From Sulfurimonas hydrogeniphila (GTDB lineage Bacteria > Campylobacterota > Campylobacteria > Campylobacterales > Sulfurimonadaceae), in NCBI RefSeq assembly GCF_009068765.1, contig NZ_CP035534.1, forward strand, positions 1,240,001 through 1,304,000: a DNA stretch of 64,000 nucleotides, in the 5' to 3' direction. Made by a program: the position numbers and the translations under genes. Below are positions 27,554 through 36,395 of the stretch, piece after piece. The notes beneath the pieces were generated by a model. It was not told the DNA's origin, ran no database searches, and saw only the letters and a program-made list of their open reading frames with translations. Positions within the stretch are counted from its first letter, which is position 1; the number at the start of each line of letters is the position of its first letter.

Positions 27554-28869
27554 AATCTTTTCTCCTGTAAAACTGGTATATCTATATTCATATTTTCACC
27601 TGTATGCACTTGTACTGTCGTATTACTATTATCATAACGCCCTAAAATAGGACTTGTACGACTTATATCACTTGTACGAGGGGTTTTTATAATTTGTTCA
27701 TTTCTTTGTAAATTATTATCAGCATCAAGATACTCAATCTCGACAATATTTGGTTTTTGAGGAATTAGGAAATAGACTGATTTATTATTTTGTGTTAATT
27801 TCTCTTCTTGCCAGTATCTACCCTTACTGTTTTGTAATGCTTGATTAGATTTATTTCTACTATACCCTGCTTTTTGTAAGTGCTGCATTATTTGTGAGTA
27901 TGATGGCTTTTGGGATTGTTTTTCGAGAAATTCGATGACTACCTCATTGATCTCAACTATTTCTTGTGTTTCACTTGCCTCTATAAAATCAACTTCTGTT
28001 AGTGTATGGTTATCTCCATATTGAAAAGCGATATCAGTTAAATCACCAGTTCTTGCCTTAAAATTTTTAAAAATAAAACTTTGTTTATACTCATTTTTTT
28101 GCATAATATAAGCATTTCCAGTATCCTCTTGAAAAGCACTACTTCCTGCATATACAAGCTCTTGCAAATCCTTATTTGGTTTATTAGTATGATGGAGGAA
28201 AAGAACTGTTGCTCCTCTAGCTCTTAGTGACTTTAAAACCTCCATCACTTTACTTACATCTCTATTTTTATCTCGGTCGCCTCCAATCATGAAGTTTTTA
28301 ATCGAGTCAAAGACTACAAGTACATTTTTTAAATTAGTTTTTTTTAATTGATTTATTATTTGTAACATCTGAGCTTTAGTTATTTGACTTTCATGAAAAT
28401 AACGAAATTTTTTAATCCATTTTTTCTTTAGTTTATGAATGTTTCTTTCTTTAAGTGTAGCTGTTCCATTGTCAGCATCAAAATAGATAATTTGATTAAT
28501 TCTTTTTTCAAGTAGAAAAATATTACACAGAGCTACACTAATAAGACTTTTTCCACTGCTTGGTGGTGCTGCAAACATTGTAATCTCATTTTTTACGATA
28601 AAATTCTGATATAGATACTCAAATTTTGCATTTTCAATTTTTTCATATTCTAAATCGAAACCATCTAAAAAATTATCTAAGTCACTCAAATTTTTTTCAG
28701 TTTTTAATTTTAGTTCATTTTGAATAGAAATCATCTCTTTCTCAATTACCATAATGTCATGGTCTTTAATGTAGTCTGATAGTTTTAATTCTTCAAGATA
28801 CATTAGTCTGGCAACTTTTGCTTCTGTTTTCTTTACTTCTTTTTCTATTTCAGATATACTCTTCCTCAT
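27550..28869 (-). CDS. RepA-like RecA-fold ATPase of mobile element
   Basis: A 439-residue protein. A central RecA/AAA_25-type ATPase has Walker A PPSSGKS near residue 105, an IIYFDADNG strand, Walker B VLVVFDSIKNF and a FLHHTNKPN sensor segment. This resembles hexameric RepA/DnaB-like helicases of plasmids and satellite elements, and suggests the element can replicate after excision. The C-terminal third (about 300-439) has a winged-helix-like part (KPSYSQIMQHLQKAGYSRNK). It overlaps the following small gene by four bases. Confidence 0.78.
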   Translation of the reverse strand: MRKSISEIEKEVKKTEAKVARLMYLEELKLSDYIKDHDIMVIEKEMISIQNELKLKTEKNLSDLDNFLDGFDLEYEKIENAKFEYLYQNFIVKNEITMFAAPPSSGKSLISVALCNIFLLEKRINQIIYFDADNGTATLKERNIHKLKKKWIKKFRYFHESQITKAQMLQIINQLKKTNLKNVLVVFDSIKNFMIGGDRDKNRDVSKVMEVLKSLRARGATVLFLHHTNKPNKDLQELVYAGSSAFQEDTGNAYIMQKNEYKQSFIFKNFKARTGDLTDIAFQYGDNHTLTEVDFIEASETQEIVEINEVVIEFLEKQSQKPSYSQIMQHLQKAGYSRNKSNQALQNSKGRYWQEEKLTQNNKSVYFLIPQKPNIVEIEYLDADNNLQRNEQIIKTPRTSDISRTSPILGRYDNSNTTVQVHTGENMNIDIPVLQEKRL

Positions 28870-28894
28870 ATTTAGTCCTTTTTCTACATTTGGA

Positions 28895-29473
28895 TTAAAA
28901 AATTAAAATCATCTGAGTCCTGCCAGACTCAGTGGATTCACCACCTATTTGTCCATTTCCCACCATCTTTATTAAATTTTTATCCCATTTTTTTATCTCC
29001 ATTTGTTGTTGTTTTTCATATTCTAATTTTTCTTCCTCTTTTATCATCAACACTAAAGCATCTTCAGAATAACTTATGTTTTCATTAAGTTCTAAACCAA
29101 TTGATCCAACATCTATATAAGCTTTATATTTAGAATTTGTGGAAATATTCATAAAAATATTTATCCATCGCTCTATGAACCATTTGATTGTACTTTCAGA
29201 ATTAACCAAAGCATTCGAAAGTGAATTTTTTCCTTTTTTCGCATTTTTAAGCATTTTAAACCGTTTATCATACATATATCTATCAACCTCACTACCCACA
29301 TCATCTATTTTTCTTACTAAATCTTGTCGGTTGGGATTTTTCTGAAATAATTCTCTACAAGACTCCCTAGACCAAAAACAAGCATTTTCAAAAATCACAT
29401 CAATCAAAAAGATATCTTCCGGATTTACTATTTTTTTTATAAAATATACACTTGCTATCTCCAGTGCTTGCAT
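28895..29473 (-). CDS. Hypothetical protein of the integrative element
   Basis: A 192-residue protein if started at ATG 29473, which has an AAAAGG ribosome-binding site eight bases away. An upstream in-frame ATG at 29521 would place the start inside the operator palindromes and is less likely. The protein is rich in Lys/Glu and Asn, with no recognised motif. It contains the phrase CFWSRESCRELFQKNPNRQD and a long helical tail. It is divergent from the XRE repressor and is the first gene of the probable excision/replication operon. Confidence 0.6.
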   Translation of the reverse strand: MQALEIASVYFIKKIVNPEDIFLIDVIFENACFWSRESCRELFQKNPNRQDLVRKIDDVGSEVDRYMYDKRFKMLKNAKKGKNSLSNALVNSESTIKWFIERWINIFMNISTNSKYKAYIDVGSIGLELNENISYSEDALVLMIKEEEKLEYEKQQQMEIKKWDKNLIKMVGNGQIGGESTESGRTQMILIF

Positions 29474-29514
29474 ATATAAACCTTTTCGTATATAATACTG
29501 AGATAGTATATAAA

Positions 29515-29538
29515 ATACCATTTGGTATATTATATACC
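29515..29538. promoter_or_regulatory. Overlapping palindromic operators between divergent genes
   Basis: ATACCatttGGTAT (29515-29528) and GGTATATTATATACC (29524-29538) are two palindromes sharing the GGTAT half-site, in the 100-base gap between the XRE repressor and the leftward operon. The spacing ATACC/GGTAT/ATACC is what a dimeric XRE repressor would bind to control both divergent promoters, as in lambdoid switches. Confidence 0.65.
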
Positions 29539-29574
29539 ACTATTATTAAATATGTCAAGGATTTTTTTAATATT

Positions 29575-30321
29575 ATGAATATTTCTGACAAAATTAGCTT
29601 TATAAGAAAACAATTAAATTTAAATCAAAAGGATTTTGCAAAATTATTAGATGTTACACAAGCAGCTATTAGTCGGTATGAAAAAGGTGATAGAAAACCA
29701 GATTTTGCTTTCTTAGAAACATTAATAAAAACTTTAAATATTAATCCTATGTGGCTTTTTCTTGATTATCCAGATATGTATACTAGTATTGAGCTACTTT
29801 TTATATCGCAAGAAAATTTAGATTTACTTAAAGATATAAACGCAGCATTAACTCAAAAAGAACTTAATGAAAAACTCACTGAAATTTTAATAGAAGAGAT
29901 ACTATCAAAATTTGAAACATCTGATGAAGAAAAATCACCAATTTATAAATTTTTAGAAGCTCTTAAATTAGAAGGACATATACCTGTCAGACCGTTCTTA
30001 TTTCTATATTACATTTTTCAGTTCATTCTACAAGATCAAAATAAAGCTTTAATAAAATCTTATAGAAAATATCTTCTTGATATAATATTCTCTTTTAAAA
30101 CTTTATCATGGAACAATAATCCTGTATTTACTCAAAGAATCAAGAATGAAATATCTGCAAAGTTTGAGCTAGAATTATCTGAAGAAGAGTGTAAAGCTTT
30201 AGTTGAAAATGCAAACATAACACTTAAAAAGCTAGAAGGAAAAATGCCAGCGAGCATGATTAAATATCATAGAAATATTAAGCTAAAAGCACTTTTTCCA
30301 AGTAAATTCAAAACAAAGTAG
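29575..30321 (+). CDS. XRE-family repressor of the integrative element
   Basis: A 248-residue regulator. The start chosen is ATG 29575, because residues from there give a standard helix-turn-helix at 1-60 (FIRKQLNLNQKDFAKLLDVT then AAISRYEKGDRKPDF). The C-terminal 180 residues are helical and unrecognised, with no visible LexA-type Ser-Lys protease pair, so induction is not obviously RecA-dependent. It is divergent from the integrase/RepA operon, with palindromic operators between. It is probably the lysogeny-type switch that keeps the element quiet. Confidence 0.82.
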   Translation: MNISDKISFIRKQLNLNQKDFAKLLDVTQAAISRYEKGDRKPDFAFLETLIKTLNINPMWLFLDYPDMYTSIELLFISQENLDLLKDINAALTQKELNEKLTEILIEEILSKFETSDEEKSPIYKFLEALKLEGHIPVRPFLFLYYIFQFILQDQNKALIKSYRKYLLDIIFSFKTLSWNNNPVFTQRIKNEISAKFELELSEEECKALVENANITLKKLEGKMPASMIKYHRNIKLKALFPSKFKTK

Positions 30322-30352
30322 TACTCTCAGTGCTATAATATTGGAAATTTTT

Positions 30353-31710
30353 GAGCCTGTAAACTAAACTGTGTAAATCACCTCCAGCCCATTTAACTAC
30401 CTTGTATATTTTTCCATAATTTCACTGAAAAATATACAAAGTTGAGGGTAAATTTCACTCCAATTTCTAAGTCCGTTACGATTCCATTTTTCCTGAACCT
30501 CCTGAGTTGAGAGATAAAGCACCTTAAAAGCTGCATCAATCGTAGGAAATGAGCCTTTGGATTTTGTGCGTCTTTTAATGCTTGAATTGAGCGATTCAAT
30601 AGGATTTGTGGTATAAATCAACTTTCTGATCGGCTTAGGATATTTGAAAAAAGTTGCCAGCTCATTCCAGTGATTTGTCCAAGACTGTGTAATATGAGGA
30701 TACTTATTGCCCCAAATATCATTAAATTCCAAAAGTGCCTCTTGTGCATCTTCTTCAGTAGTTGCTGTATAGATCATTTTTAAATCAGCTGCTACTGCCT
30801 TTCTATCCTTCCAAGAGACATAACGAAGTGAACTTCTAATCTGATGGACAATACAACGTTGTATCTCTGCTTTTGGGTAAACAGCCTCAATAGCTTCATT
30901 GAAACCGTTAAGTCCGTCTATGGCAAAAATAAGTACATCATCCACACCACGGTTTTTTAGTTCGTTAAGTAGTGAGAGCCAATATTTGCTTGTTTCATTT
31001 TCACCAATCCAAATACCTAATATCTCTTTTTTTCCTTCAAGTGTGACTCCTAGCATAATATATGCAGCTATGTTTTTTACAACTCTCTCCACTCTTATTT
31101 TGAGCACAGTAGCATCCATAAAGACTATTGGATAGATTGGTTCGAGTGGACGGTTCTGCCACTCTTTTGCTTTCTCTATAATTGTATCGGTGATATTTGA
31201 GATTGTTTGTTCTGAAAGTTGATAACCGTAAAGATCATCAAGGTGGTGCTGTATATCTCTGACACTCATCCCTTTAGTATAAAGTGAAAGTATAAGATCT
31301 TCACTGCCGTTTAGAAGTGTTTCCCGTTTCTTTACAAGCTGTGGTTCAAAACTTCCATCTCTATCTCGTGGTATTGCAACATCTACATCACCATATTTCG
31401 ATTTTAGAGTCTTTTTATTTGTACCGTTACGATAGTTGAAGTTATCTGACTTCTGATGCTTCTCGTAACCTAAATGATCATCAAGTTCTACTTCAGTCGC
31501 TGTTTGAATTGTTTCTCGAAGAAGAGTTTTAAAATCATCCAATATCCCATCGAGTGAAATCTCTTTGCCTTCTTTTATTTGTCTACGTAGCTCTTCTTTA
31601 TTTAAAATATCTATCTGTAAATCCTTCAAATAAATTTATCGCTAATAGCAATTTTTAAGCCTATCTGATAAATTAGTTTTTTGGATTTACACAGTTGTTT
31701 TTACACCCTC
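30353..31710. mobile_element. IS256-family insertion sequence
   Basis: Imperfect terminal inverted repeats are visible: GAGCCTGTAAAC...AACTGTGTAAATC at 30353-30379, and at 31684-31710 GATTTACACAGTT followed by the matching arm ending in CTC. The inner 13 bases are identical. One transposase gene lies between. I find no matching target duplication outside the ends (ATTTTT on the left versus GATAAA on the right), so the element may have recombined after insertion. It separates the integration module from the degenerate WYL/macro region. Confidence 0.82.
30397..31629 (-). CDS. IS256-family (mutator-type) transposase
   Basis: A 410-residue transposase of the IS256/Mutator group. The N-terminal part carries the LGYEKHQKSDNFNYRNGTN segment. 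The DDE residues appear in order: Asp in IVFMDATVLKIR, Asp in IFAIDGLNGFNEA and Glu in NPIESLNSSIKRRTKSKG. Length matches full family members and no frameshift is seen, so the copy is probably active or recently so. Confidence 0.95.
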   Translation of the reverse strand: MKDLQIDILNKEELRRQIKEGKEISLDGILDDFKTLLRETIQTATEVELDDHLGYEKHQKSDNFNYRNGTNKKTLKSKYGDVDVAIPRDRDGSFEPQLVKKRETLLNGSEDLILSLYTKGMSVRDIQHHLDDLYGYQLSEQTISNITDTIIEKAKEWQNRPLEPIYPIVFMDATVLKIRVERVVKNIAAYIMLGVTLEGKKEILGIWIGENETSKYWLSLLNELKNRGVDDVLIFAIDGLNGFNEAIEAVYPKAEIQRCIVHQIRSSLRYVSWKDRKAVAADLKMIYTATTEEDAQEALLEFNDIWGNKYPHITQSWTNHWNELATFFKYPKPIRKLIYTTNPIESLNSSIKRRTKSKGSFPTIDAAFKVLYLSTQEVQEKWNRNGLRNWSEIYPQLCIFFSEIMEKYTR

Positions 31711-31728
31711 GATAAACCCTATCTTCTT

Positions 31729-32667
31729 TTATTCCAAATGCTCCCGATTTGAAATATCATTTAAATATTCTTTTAAATCATCATCAATAATATCTTGAAT
31801 CCATTGTGGTTCTATAATGTGCAAATGAGGTATCCAATATTTAACTATGGGCAGTATCTCCATCTCATGTGTTATCTTAATACTAAACTCCATTGTTCCA
31901 TCACTATTGAGACACTCAACTATTTGTGTGGAAAGTGGTCTTCGCTTAAAATATTTTGCAGCATTTTCATCAGCATACAATTTTACTTCAAAAGGCTCTG
32001 TACTTTTACTAAACCAGATAGATAGAGAGTTTTGAAGTAACTCTTCAAGCTCAGTCTCCACCGCAAAGTGTTTATTCAATCAAATCGGTTGTGAAATATT
32101 TTTAAGATAATATTTTCTTAGTTCATCATCTTTTTTTGTAATGAGATACCAAAAGCCCTCATAGTTTGCTATTTTCAAGGGCTGTAAGGTTGTTTTATAA
32201 GGCTTTTTACGTTCATTATCATAAATACACTCTATCTCTCTTTTTTCTTTTATGGCTTGTTCTAAGATCTGTATATCTGCTAGTTTATCACTGATATCTT
32301 CAATATTGAGTTTTGCATAAATAGGATTAAAATCTTCATTTTTGATTTTTGAGAGAAGTGCATGCGCTCTTGCAGAAAAAGAACCGCCTATGCCCTCTGT
32401 GATCTTCTCAAGAATATCCAAGATAATCTCATCTTCTAAAGATCTGCTCTTTTCTATTTTATACCCATCTTGCATCTTCCATTTTTTCTTCTCTTGATAA
32501 ATTGGAAATGAGACTAAACGCTCATTAAAATCTCTTTGTATGGTTCTTTCACTTGTATTAAACTCTTTTGCAAGTTCTTTCACTGAAAGAGCTTCTCCAT
32601 CATTTAGTCGTGAAAGAATAGTTGTAAGTCTCGTCAAAATCTTGTCATAGTCGTGTTTATATGCCAT
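31729..32667 (-). pseudogene. WYL-domain transcriptional regulator interrupted by an in-frame TGA
   Basis: The minus-strand frame from 32667 encodes a winged HTH (LSVKELAKEFNTSERTIQRDF at about residues 23-43), then the WYL-like region with IECIYDNERKKPYKTTLQPLK and YEGFWYLITK. It hits TGA at 32082-32080 after ISQPI and continues in the same frame (LNKHFAVE...) to 31729 through the C-terminal domain. One base change separates it from an intact protein of about 312 residues. WYL regulators often control phage-defence operons. It overlaps the upstream macro-domain gene by 11 bases. Readthrough is possible but unproven. Confidence 0.8.
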
Positions 32668-33220
32668 TATCTTCTATCCTCATAATTTTGCATATCTTCT
32701 TATAATCTTCAATATTATACCCATATATGATTACTTCACATTCAAATGCCACATCTCTATAGAAAAAATTTTTATAAAGTTTTATAACATCAGTTTTATC
32801 TAGTCCACCAACACCACAACCCATTAATGGTAAAACTAACTTCATACTATTTGATTTATTTTTAGCATACCAGAGTAGATAATTTTCTATATTTTGTAAA
32901 GCTTTTTTAATAATTTCTATCGTTGGATTTTTCTTATTATATTTAACACCTTGATTGTAATTCATTATGGCAACATGCAACGAGTATTTAAAATTATTAG
33001 CTTTTCCAGATGATGTAGCGACAACATCTCCTTGCTCCAAATCACTATCAATAGAGATTAATACACTACTCATCTCATTTTGCAATTCAATGCCACAGTG
33101 TCTTTTAAAAGCCATAGAAACACCACTACCAAGTATTAACTTCGTATTTGAAGCATTGACAATAAAGTCTGCTTCTTCATTTAGTAAATTTCCTTGTTTT
33201 ACAACTATTGAATATGGCAT
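32657..33220 (-). CDS. Macro-domain (ADP-ribose-binding) protein
   Basis: A 187-residue single macro domain: VVKQGNLLNEEADFIVNASN near the N terminus with the ligand-contacting Asn, LGSGVSMAFKR, and the phosphate loop LPLMGCGVGGLDK around residue 130. Macro domains bind ADP-ribose and some remove it from proteins or nucleic acids, for instance as the antidote in DarTG. No ADP-ribosyltransferase (DarT) gene is beside it. It overlaps the WYL regulator gene, and the start lies 37 bases after the P-loop gene. Confidence 0.86.
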   Translation of the reverse strand: MPYSIVVKQGNLLNEEADFIVNASNTKLILGSGVSMAFKRHCGIELQNEMSSVLISIDSDLEQGDVVATSSGKANNFKYSLHVAIMNYNQGVKYNKKNPTIEIIKKALQNIENYLLWYAKNKSNSMKLVLPLMGCGVGGLDKTDVIKLYKNFFYRDVAFECEVIIYGYNIEDYKKICKIMRIEDNGI

Positions 33221-33257
33221 ACTAGATCTCTACTTTATAATGTGTTGGTACATCAAT

Positions 33258-33638
33258 CTAAGCATCATTTATATAATCATTAAATATATTCTTTCTGACA
33301 ATACCATTCCTATCCATTTGTTGCAATGCAATAATTCTAAGCTTAGTATTTATCAATGGATATATGTATTTAATAATAAATTCATTATCGAGCAAGTCAA
33401 TATAATCAATACATAATGTTTCATATTTGGAAATACTTACACTTTTAAATATCTCAATATCATCTATAACTATTATTTCTTTAGATAATCCTCGATTTAG
33501 TAATTGCTCCTTAGAATTTTCTTGAGTTAAGACCATTGTGCTTTTTGGATATATATTTGCATATGCTATCATCATTGCTGTTTTACCAGAGGCTGGTCTT
33601 CCTGAGAGTAATATTACATTACTTACTGTTGGGTCCAT
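33258..33638 (-). CDS. Mini DnaB/RecA-like P-loop protein
   Basis: A 126-residue protein that begins almost at the Walker A motif (LLSGRPASGKTAMMIAYAN, residues 10-28) and has a Walker B-like strand CIDYIDLLDNEF. These resemble the DnaB/KaiC RecA fold (GRPxxGKT and IDYLQL), but the protein is about half of a normal domain and lacks the N-terminal and C-terminal parts. It may be a stand-alone ATPase remnant or a modulator. It lies upstream of the macro and WYL genes on the same strand. Confidence 0.6.
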   Translation of the reverse strand: MDPTVSNVILLSGRPASGKTAMMIAYANIYPKSTMVLTQENSKEQLLNRGLSKEIIVIDDIEIFKSVSISKYETLCIDYIDLLDNEFIIKYIYPLINTKLRIIALQQMDRNGIVRKNIFNDYINDA

Positions 33639-33677
33639 AATTAATCCTTATAATTTTTTGGTATTAGTATCATTTGG

Positions 33678-33842
33678 TCATTGATTTAAGGTATCTTTCA
33701 TATCTATAAATCTAGCTTCAAATTTTGGGTTTTTAAGTTTTTTCATTGCTATCAATAGAACTTGTCGGCATTTTTCTTTAGAGATATTTAACTCTTTATC
33801 TCCTTTAATTTTAAGTTAAATGATATTTAGTCCTCTTGACAT
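33678..33842 (-). pseudogene. Degenerate sigma-region-4-like small gene with in-frame stop
   Basis: Reading down from ATG 33842 gives MSRGLNII, a TAA, then in the same frame GDKELNISKEKCRQVLLIAM and KKLKNPKFEARFIDM before a final TGA. The second part aligns by eye with the intact sigma-4-like protein at 38992-39153 (GITRERVRQIEAQALKKLKSPK). A GGAG ribosome-binding site precedes the ATG. I read this as a decayed paralogue; the similarity is short, so confidence is limited. Confidence 0.4.
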
Positions 33843-33854
33843 CTTTATGTCTCC

Positions 33855-34183
33855 TTATGACAAACTTTGTATTTTATAATGCGCATCATATTGATATTTA
33901 AATTAAATGCTTTTACTATTAATTTTTTAGCTTTATCTGAAGTAATGATGTCGTTATTTGAATATACAATATGCTGTGTATTTTTAACATCATAAACAAC
34001 TCTACCCCTTGGAATATCTTCATACTCATAAAGATAAAATTCTTTGTTTTGTGCGGATATTTCATCCTATACTTGATAGTGTGAGAAGTTGCTGTCAATA
34101 AAACAATTTATTTCTTTTACTTCATCGGATTTAATAGATTTTAAATATATTTGAGATTTGTGTATCCCAAATACTTCAATCAT
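33855..34183 (-). pseudogene. Decayed duplicate of the 116-residue gene at 42073-42423
   Basis: Translation from ATG 34183 gives a protein clearly matching the intact gene: INCFIDSNFSHYQV against INGFIDSNFSHYQV, and FYLYEYEDIPRGRVVYDV against FYLYEYEEVPRGRVVYDV. The Trp after HYQV has become TAG, and near the end a frame change is needed to recover YDAHYK. It is therefore a pseudogene produced by duplication and later decay inside the island. Confidence 0.8.
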
Positions 34184-34197
34184 AATTATTCCTATAA

Positions 34198-34902
34198 CTA
34201 AATTTCTTCAATTCTGGCAATAAAGGATACAAAAGGATAAATACGATTTCCGTTTATAAATTCATGCTTATATACTACAGGGTCAATGAACTTCATTGTT
34301 CCTATAAAATTTGCTCTATATTTTTCAGCATTATAGCACTCATATTCTTGAAATAATTTATTTACATAGTCATGTGCCTTCATATCTAAAATACTATGTT
34401 TTTTATCGCTAAATAAGTATGTAGGCATAATCATCAAAGCTATCTTAAAAACATTAAATTCTTCGTAATTAAAATAATCTCCGATCGTTTTTCTATTAAT
34501 ATCAGAAATTTGTTCAATCGCTTTTTCCCATTCAGAATCTGTATATTTTGCGATAGCATTATTTTTACTATTAAAAGAATGTTTTAGTTCAATTAGATAA
34601 ATATTATTTCCTTTTGTAGTAGCAATATCTAAAAATCTTTGATTATTTTTTGCTTTTTTAAAGGGTTGTTCCAACCAAATGTTACCTGTATATTTGTGAA
34701 TTGCTGGAATGATTACAGAATTAACTTGTTTTTCACCATATATGAAAGGAAACTCTCCCCAGTGTTTATAAAATTCTAATGATTCTTCAGCAAATAACTC
34801 TATTGTACTATGTAAAAACTTTCTCATACTTCTAATTCCATTGCCATCAACTAATGTATCTTTTGTACTTATCTCAATTATATCATTCATGTTTATCTCC
34901 AA
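34198..34902 (-). CDS. Hypothetical protein with possible PD-(D/E)XK-like core
   Basis: A 234-residue soluble protein. The middle segment QRFLDIATTKGNNIYLIELKHSF (residues about 88-110) has the spacing of a PD-(D/E)XK nuclease site: an Asp, then a strand ending Glu-Leu-Lys. The rest is not recognised. It overlaps the DUF2779 gene stop by 20 bases, so the two are co-expressed. Met5 is an alternative start. A nuclease role in defence or repair is an inference from the motif and neighbours. Confidence 0.55.
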   Translation of the reverse strand: MEINMNDIIEISTKDTLVDGNGIRSMRKFLHSTIELFAEESLEFYKHWGEFPFIYGEKQVNSVIIPAIHKYTGNIWLEQPFKKAKNNQRFLDIATTKGNNIYLIELKHSFNSKNNAIAKYTDSEWEKAIEQISDINRKTIGDYFNYEEFNVFKIALMIMPTYLFSDKKHSILDMKAHDYVNKLFQEYECYNAEKYRANFIGTMKFIDPVVYKHEFINGNRIYPFVSFIARIEEI

Positions 34903-36367
34903 TTAAATTATGTAACTTCTCCCAAATCCGAACCATTGCCAAAGTATCTAACCGACAATAAGCAAGTAAGTCCTTTTTTATCTCAGCTAATTGATTTTTA
35001 TCTTTTAGCAAATATAAATTAGCAAAAGTATCCATGGCATCACCACCATTTTGAATACTTCCAAGCTTTTTATAGTCTAGTTCATCATCATCTGGAAACA
35101 GTGTTGGTAAAACAACTTTTATGGAGTATTTACCATTAAATTTTGGATGATAGTAATGTTTGTGCTGGAATGGGTATGCAAGGTCTATAAACCTCTCATT
35201 TAAAGCTAAAAGTTTATCACTCAAATCTGGAAAGAGTAAAGCCAAGTTTTTAATCTGTGTTATTTCAAATGATTGGTTAAAAGCGATGATTGAACCAGTT
35301 GGTGTAATATCTTTAAGCATTTGTTCTGAAAGAGCTCTTCTTGGATCACTATTTTCATCTCCTAAAAACTCTTTATGCTCTAATTTTCCATTTTCATGCA
35401 ATATATGGAGTGAATACTGAAAAGGCATCTGTGCATAAGGTCGTTGATTGTCAAATCTTGGTATGGCATTTTGAAAAGTCTCAAAATCAAAGAAATTTAT
35501 AGGATATTCAATCGTGTCTAAAAATTCTTTTATTTTAGGTTTATCTATTTTTATCTTTTGTGACTTATGATGTTGTACCTGTAATGATGCATTGGATCCT
35601 AAATGAAAATCATCAGGTATGTCATCTATACTTAGTATTCCTTGTTCATACAGTTTCCACTGCTTTCCCATTGCATACGAGAGATCAAAAACAGAGTTCT
35701 TTTTAGGTATATGTGCCCAACAATATGAAATAAAATCACATTGATTTGGACTGCTACAGTGTTTTCCAATATCTATCGCAGGCATTTGATTTTCCAACAT
35801 TTGCTCATAAATCTGAAGATTTTTCAATACATCTGATTGTTTTTGTAGAACTTCTTGTGTAATATTTACAATTGTAAAGAGCTTTTGTACATCGAGAGCA
35901 CCATCTCTTACATAATTGTTATTAATATGTACAATATAAGCATTTTTCAGTGAAATAGTTTGAGAAAGAGCATACCATTGAACAGATGCATCATCTATAT
36001 AGTAATCTTTTACCTCCGTACTTCCCTTCACCTCATAGATATCCCAAGCATCACCATTTTTTACCAAAATATCTGCCATAGCAAAAACACCACCTGCACT
36101 AAAAGCAGCTTCATATATAACTTTAGCTCCATTATCTATATGCTCTTGTGTCTTTTCCATCATCCTATTAAAATTGAAATTATCAAACTCAATCTCAACA
36201 CCATTTGGAAACAACTCTTTTGCCAAATCTCCTACTTCATAACCTTTGTCAAATAAAGACTCTTGCGCTTTATCTGGAGTATCACGGAGTTCTGGTTTGT
36301 GTTTGTAGAGCCATAGGAATTTGTGACATTGTAAGCCTCTTATGTATTGGGATTTAGAGAGGGTCAT
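34883..36367 (-). CDS. DUF2779 protein (RecB/Cas4-like plus DnaQ-like nuclease)
   Basis: A 494-residue protein. The N-terminal half begins LSKSQYIRGLQCHKFLWLYK and has a RecB/Cas4-like layout, with an Asp and EVKGS strand (DAWDIYEVKGS) and a cysteine cluster around residues 205-220 (CSSPNQCDFISYC) that could hold an iron-sulfur cluster. The C-terminal half has INFFDFETFQNAIPRF and IAFNQSFE, typical of the DnaQ-type exonuclease DEDD core found with DUF2779. It is probably a DNA-processing nuclease of a defence module. Confidence 0.82.
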   Translation of the reverse strand: MTLSKSQYIRGLQCHKFLWLYKHKPELRDTPDKAQESLFDKGYEVGDLAKELFPNGVEIEFDNFNFNRMMEKTQEHIDNGAKVIYEAAFSAGGVFAMADILVKNGDAWDIYEVKGSTEVKDYYIDDASVQWYALSQTISLKNAYIVHINNNYVRDGALDVQKLFTIVNITQEVLQKQSDVLKNLQIYEQMLENQMPAIDIGKHCSSPNQCDFISYCWAHIPKKNSVFDLSYAMGKQWKLYEQGILSIDDIPDDFHLGSNASLQVQHHKSQKIKIDKPKIKEFLDTIEYPINFFDFETFQNAIPRFDNQRPYAQMPFQYSLHILHENGKLEHKEFLGDENSDPRRALSEQMLKDITPTGSIIAFNQSFEITQIKNLALLFPDLSDKLLALNERFIDLAYPFQHKHYYHPKFNGKYSIKVVLPTLFPDDDELDYKKLGSIQNGGDAMDTFANLYLLKDKNQLAEIKKDLLAYCRLDTLAMVRIWEKLHNLIGDKHE

Positions 36368-36395
36368 TGTTAAATTCTTTTCAAATTTTTCATCT

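Noticed and set aside
32080-32082. TGA in the WYL gene as a selenocysteine codon
   Set aside because: No catalytic site is expected at that position in a WYL regulator and no downstream hairpin of the SECIS type is apparent; a point mutation is simpler.
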